From: Poa pratensis
Taxonomy: Eukaryota; Streptophyta; Magnoliopsida; Poales; Poaceae
Assembly: GCA_947311845.1 (NCBI GenBank)
Contig: CAMZMU010000027.1
Span: 78,631,805-78,695,804 of the forward strand
Reading direction: 5' to 3'
DNA: 64,000 bases
Each line of letters starts with the position of its first letter. Position 1 is the stretch's first letter. The notes under the pieces are model-generated. The model did not search any database. It had not been told where the DNA came from and saw only the letters and a program-made list of their open reading frames with translations. A program made the translations under genes and the position numbers. Positions 61,401-64,000 of the stretch are shown here, piece by piece.

Positions 61401-62240
61401 AGGGAGAGGGTGCCCGGGCTCGGTAGGGTTCTCCATAGGGGGCGACTACGGTGTTGCTACGGTGCGGGGGTGCTGGGGAGCAGAAGGGATGCGTGGAGGC
61501 GAGCTGAGCGAGCTCGACGTGGGGGACGGCCGCGGCGTGCTCTGGGCGGAGCATCGGCTCCCAGGGCGGCGACGAACGACGCCGGCGAATTGCCCCCCCC
61601 CCCCTGTGCTCTCTGGTGTTGGTGGATGATCAGTGAGGCGAGGGAGAGCAGAAGGGTGCATCAATTTGACGAACAAACATCAAAATCGATCGATTTGATT
61701 TTCAATTTGGGGATGAACACGACTCTGGCACCAGGTGTTCGACAGGTGCCTGACCCAAATTGATTTTTGAAATTTTGCATTTTGTTTTCAGAACTTGTTT
61801 CTTATATAAATATAAGGATTTGTAGTACTGTGGTGCAATTTATTTGACAAACTTTTGAACCACACATTTTGTGATTTAAAAAGATAAAGTAAGGTTTTTG
61901 GAATTTTAAAATTTAGAATTTGAAAATATATTTGGAGAGGGAAGGTATAAGAATAAAATTGAGAGTGATTTAAACATCACTCCACTGAATTTTATTTTGA
62001 AAGGAATAAAATTCTCACTTGGAGAATTTTGTGTGACACTTGTCACACTATTTATTGCTTTGCTTTTTATTCTAATTCTTTTCTTTTCTCCAAGTTTTTA
62101 ATTAGAACAAACACATTACAAACAACAAGAATTATCTAACACGAGCAATAACATGAGATCAACACACAATAATTAACAAAAGTTTTTGTTGGCTCCCATT
62201 TTTAGAATATAACATTGATTAATATTTCTGGGATGTTACA
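58401..62240 (-). repeat. 5' LTR of the chromovirus
   Basis: 3840 bp, in direct repeat with 48377-52402. It lacks about 159 bases corresponding to 51553-51711 and has numerous one-base indels in homopolymers. Confidence 0.93.
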
Positions 62241-62245
62241 TCGTT

Positions 62246-63494
62246 AATGGATGCTTGGTACAGAATTAAGGACACTAGTAAAAATGGTGTCATTAAATAT
62301 ACTCCTGCCACTGTGATAAGAAACTTCTATAAAGGTATAGATGGTTGGTCAAAATGTTTTCTAGACTCATTGACTTGTGGAAAATTTGCTTCTGGAAATC
62401 CCTCACATGCTAATAACTTGATGGAAAATTTATTTGGGAATTCTATAGAATCCAAAGATGAAACTGGTATCAAACAACTAAAAGCTTCTATGGATAGGTC
62501 AACATTATGTCTACAAACTTATATGGAGGATTATCCTACTAAAAATGAGATGCATTCATTTATCCTTCATACCAAATCTAGGATGAAAAAGACAAATAAC
62601 ACTCTCTCTGGAATGTCTTTAAAAATTGAAACGATATTGAACTATGCCAAGTCTAAAAAGAAGCTAACTAGGGAATTAAATGAAAGAATATCTTCTATGT
62701 TGGAACCTTTGGATAGGGATATTAAGAATCATGTTGAAGAGGAGGATGACCTCCAAATAGTCTTGAATCCTGCTTTAAGAAAAAGGAATGAGAATCTTGC
62801 TTGGGTAGAAGTTGAGGAAGTTAAAATGCTTAGTGAAGTTAAGGATCCTTTGCTTGACTTAGAAAATTGTAGCTTGCATGAATTAATATCTATCTTACAA
62901 AAACTTGCAAGTGATCCTTCCATCAACACTAATCAAGCTGGCTTTGGTTCTTATATTGCTAATCATGTCTTGAAAGAAAATATTGCTAGGTACAACCAAG
63001 AGGCTATGATACCACCTAAGCTTGGGGATATGTGGATTCCTAAGGTACTAGTAACTATTGGAAAAGAGACACACCATGCTATACTTGATCTAGGATCTAG
63101 TGTCTCTGTTTTATCTAAAGAACTATATGAAGTGCTTGAATTGAAAAATCTTGAAAAATGCTCCATTGAACTTGCACTTGCTGATGACTCTATTAAACAT
63201 GCTTTAGGAAAAGTAAGTGATGTTATGGTGGAGTTACATATGACTTTTGTGCCTGTGGATTTTCTAATCATGGATATGGGGAATAAAACCTCTAGTCTTA
63301 TTATTCTTGGAAGACCTTTTCTTCGTACCACAGGTGCTATCATTGATTCAAAGGAAGTGAATGTGAAGTTTCAGTTCCCACACAAGAAGTGCATGGAACA
63401 CTTCCCAAGGAAGAGGAACCACCAAAGTTCAAGCTCACTCATGAGCTTCGTCTACAATAAACAACAAGTAAGAAGCCTAGCTATATGGCGATAA
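62246..63494 (+). pseudogene. gag and protease-like region of the second Athila-like element (3' piece)
   Basis: Open for more than 400 codons, continuing the frame begun at 48324 once the chromovirus and one copy of TCGTT are disregarded. The N-terminal half is capsid-like: 'FYKGIDGWSKCFLDSLTCGK', with 'NNLMENLFGNS'. Near 63064-63130 a retropepsin-like site reads 'HHAILDLGSSVSVLSKELYE', and 'LIILGRPFLRTTGAIID' follows, the usual Athila order. The stop is at 63492-63494. No zinc knuckle or RT was seen. It is unusually intact apart from the nested insertion. Confidence 0.82.
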
Positions 63495-64000
63495 AGAAAG
63501 CGCTTTGCGGGAGGCAACCCGTTATTTTTTTGTGTGATTTTCTTTGTGTACTCTTGCTATAACAAGAGACTTTGTGTCTAGTTTAGGTTCTAGAATTTTC
63601 AATAAAGTGTCACATTTTACCCTTTTTGGTTTGAAAAAGTTGCTTATAGCGTTCGAGATTTTATTCCTGCACGAATCAGTGCACGGTATGATTTTTAATT
63701 CTTATTCTGTAACTCCGAATGAGCTCATATTTGAACTGTAGTTGCAACTTTTCATCCTATGTATGCATGAAGTTTTTCGGAATTTTTTAGAAAGTTTGGT
63801 AGGGTAGAAAATACGTTTTGCTGCTGCTATTTTTCTGGACAGATTCTGTCCCATTTTGTTTGATGCATGCTTTGAGCTTTTAAGTTGAATCTTTTTGATC
63901 CAATTGAGTTTATGAGTAGGCATACAACATTATACACTTTCTGGACATCTCATATGAATTTTTGTTCAAGGATTATATGCAGCAAGAAACATATTTGTTT
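63495..64000 (+). other. Internal non-coding part of the second Athila-like element
   Basis: After gag comes GCGCTTTGCGGGAGGCAACCC and then AT-rich sequence with no open frame of note. The element continues beyond the window. Confidence 0.6.

Larger units (their letters stand above)
48372..62245 (-). mobile_element. Chromovirus-type Gypsy retrotransposon, complete, minus strand
   Basis: Direct LTRs 48377-52402 and 58401-62240 begin TGTGGGGACCCCGGACTAGC and end GGGATGTTACA. TCGTT flanks both sides (48372-48376 and 62241-62245), a perfect target duplication. An initiator-Met primer site (58384-58396) and a purine tract (52403-52416) set the minus orientation. The internal region has an accessory ORF, then gag, protease, RT, RNase H and integrase, ending in a chromodomain-like segment. 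Long LTRs and a chromodomain point to the Tekay/Del branch of chromoviruses (inference). Confidence 0.93.
46295..64000 (+). mobile_element. Second Athila-like Gypsy element, plus strand, runs off the window
   Basis: A 5' LTR (about 46295-48048), primer site 48062-48079, leader, and gag starting at 48324 are all on the plus strand. The element is interrupted at 48377-62240 by a chromovirus and resumes at 62246 in frame. Gag plus a protease-like domain continues to 63494, followed by the conserved GCGCTTTGCGGGAGGCAACCC. No RT or integrase is in view before the window ends. Families of this form (Sabrina/WHAM-like) are often non-autonomous in Triticeae; this assignment is by resemblance only. 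Confidence 0.8.

Overview
The window is nuclear DNA from a grass, almost certainly of the tribe Triticeae (wheat, barley, rye or Aegilops). The evidence is an intron-containing plant gene in a sea of nested transposons: Athila-type and chromovirus Gypsy elements, CACTA, Mutator, Harbinger and Stowaway elements, and a LINE. There is no bacterial or organellar signal. Family names were assigned from motifs read by eye; no database was searched.

The only substantial host gene is an ER-type P2A calcium ATPase (ECA1/ECA4 type) on the plus strand, 27674-32359. It has eight exons with GT-AG borders and all core P-type ATPase motifs, but exon 1 carries a one-base deletion near 28204-28206. Two other host relics lie on the minus strand: a lectin receptor kinase C-terminus (about 8195-7900) and the N-terminal half of a GT34 glycosyltransferase (33367-33050).

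Layout. 1-3691: one end of a CACTA element, inserted into a LINE (3692-6227). 6228-11230: diverged tandem duplications, Stowaway and other MITEs, a 57-base C run and a possible LINE tail. 11236-20709: an LTR retrotransposon with matching 5-bp target duplications, no recognisable pol, and a Mutator element (13359-16222) inside it. 20715-24312: two diverged copies of one segment, separately invaded by MITEs. 25002-25345: a 5S-rRNA-like dimer with a SINE-like tail. 26860-32900: the ECA locus. 34182-45514: an LTR split by a complete minus-strand Athila-type element (35360-45128). 45515-46320: a Harbinger remnant. 46295 to the end: a second Athila-like element whose gag is split by a 13.9-kb minus-strand chromovirus (48377-62240).

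The most interesting observation is in the Athila-type element. Its decayed third ORF (38528-37950, minus) lies between integrase and the 3' LTR. It encodes an acidic stretch, two Arg/Lys-rich stretches and a near-exact copy of the histone H3 N-terminal tail, with the position of Lys9 occupied by Met. A retrotransposon-encoded H3K9M-like tail suggests, as inference, a decoy acting on H3K9 methylation, the plant system that silences transposons. Other notable points are an accessory ORF with a very acidic tail upstream of the chromovirus gag, the 5S/SINE composite, and several precise nested junctions.
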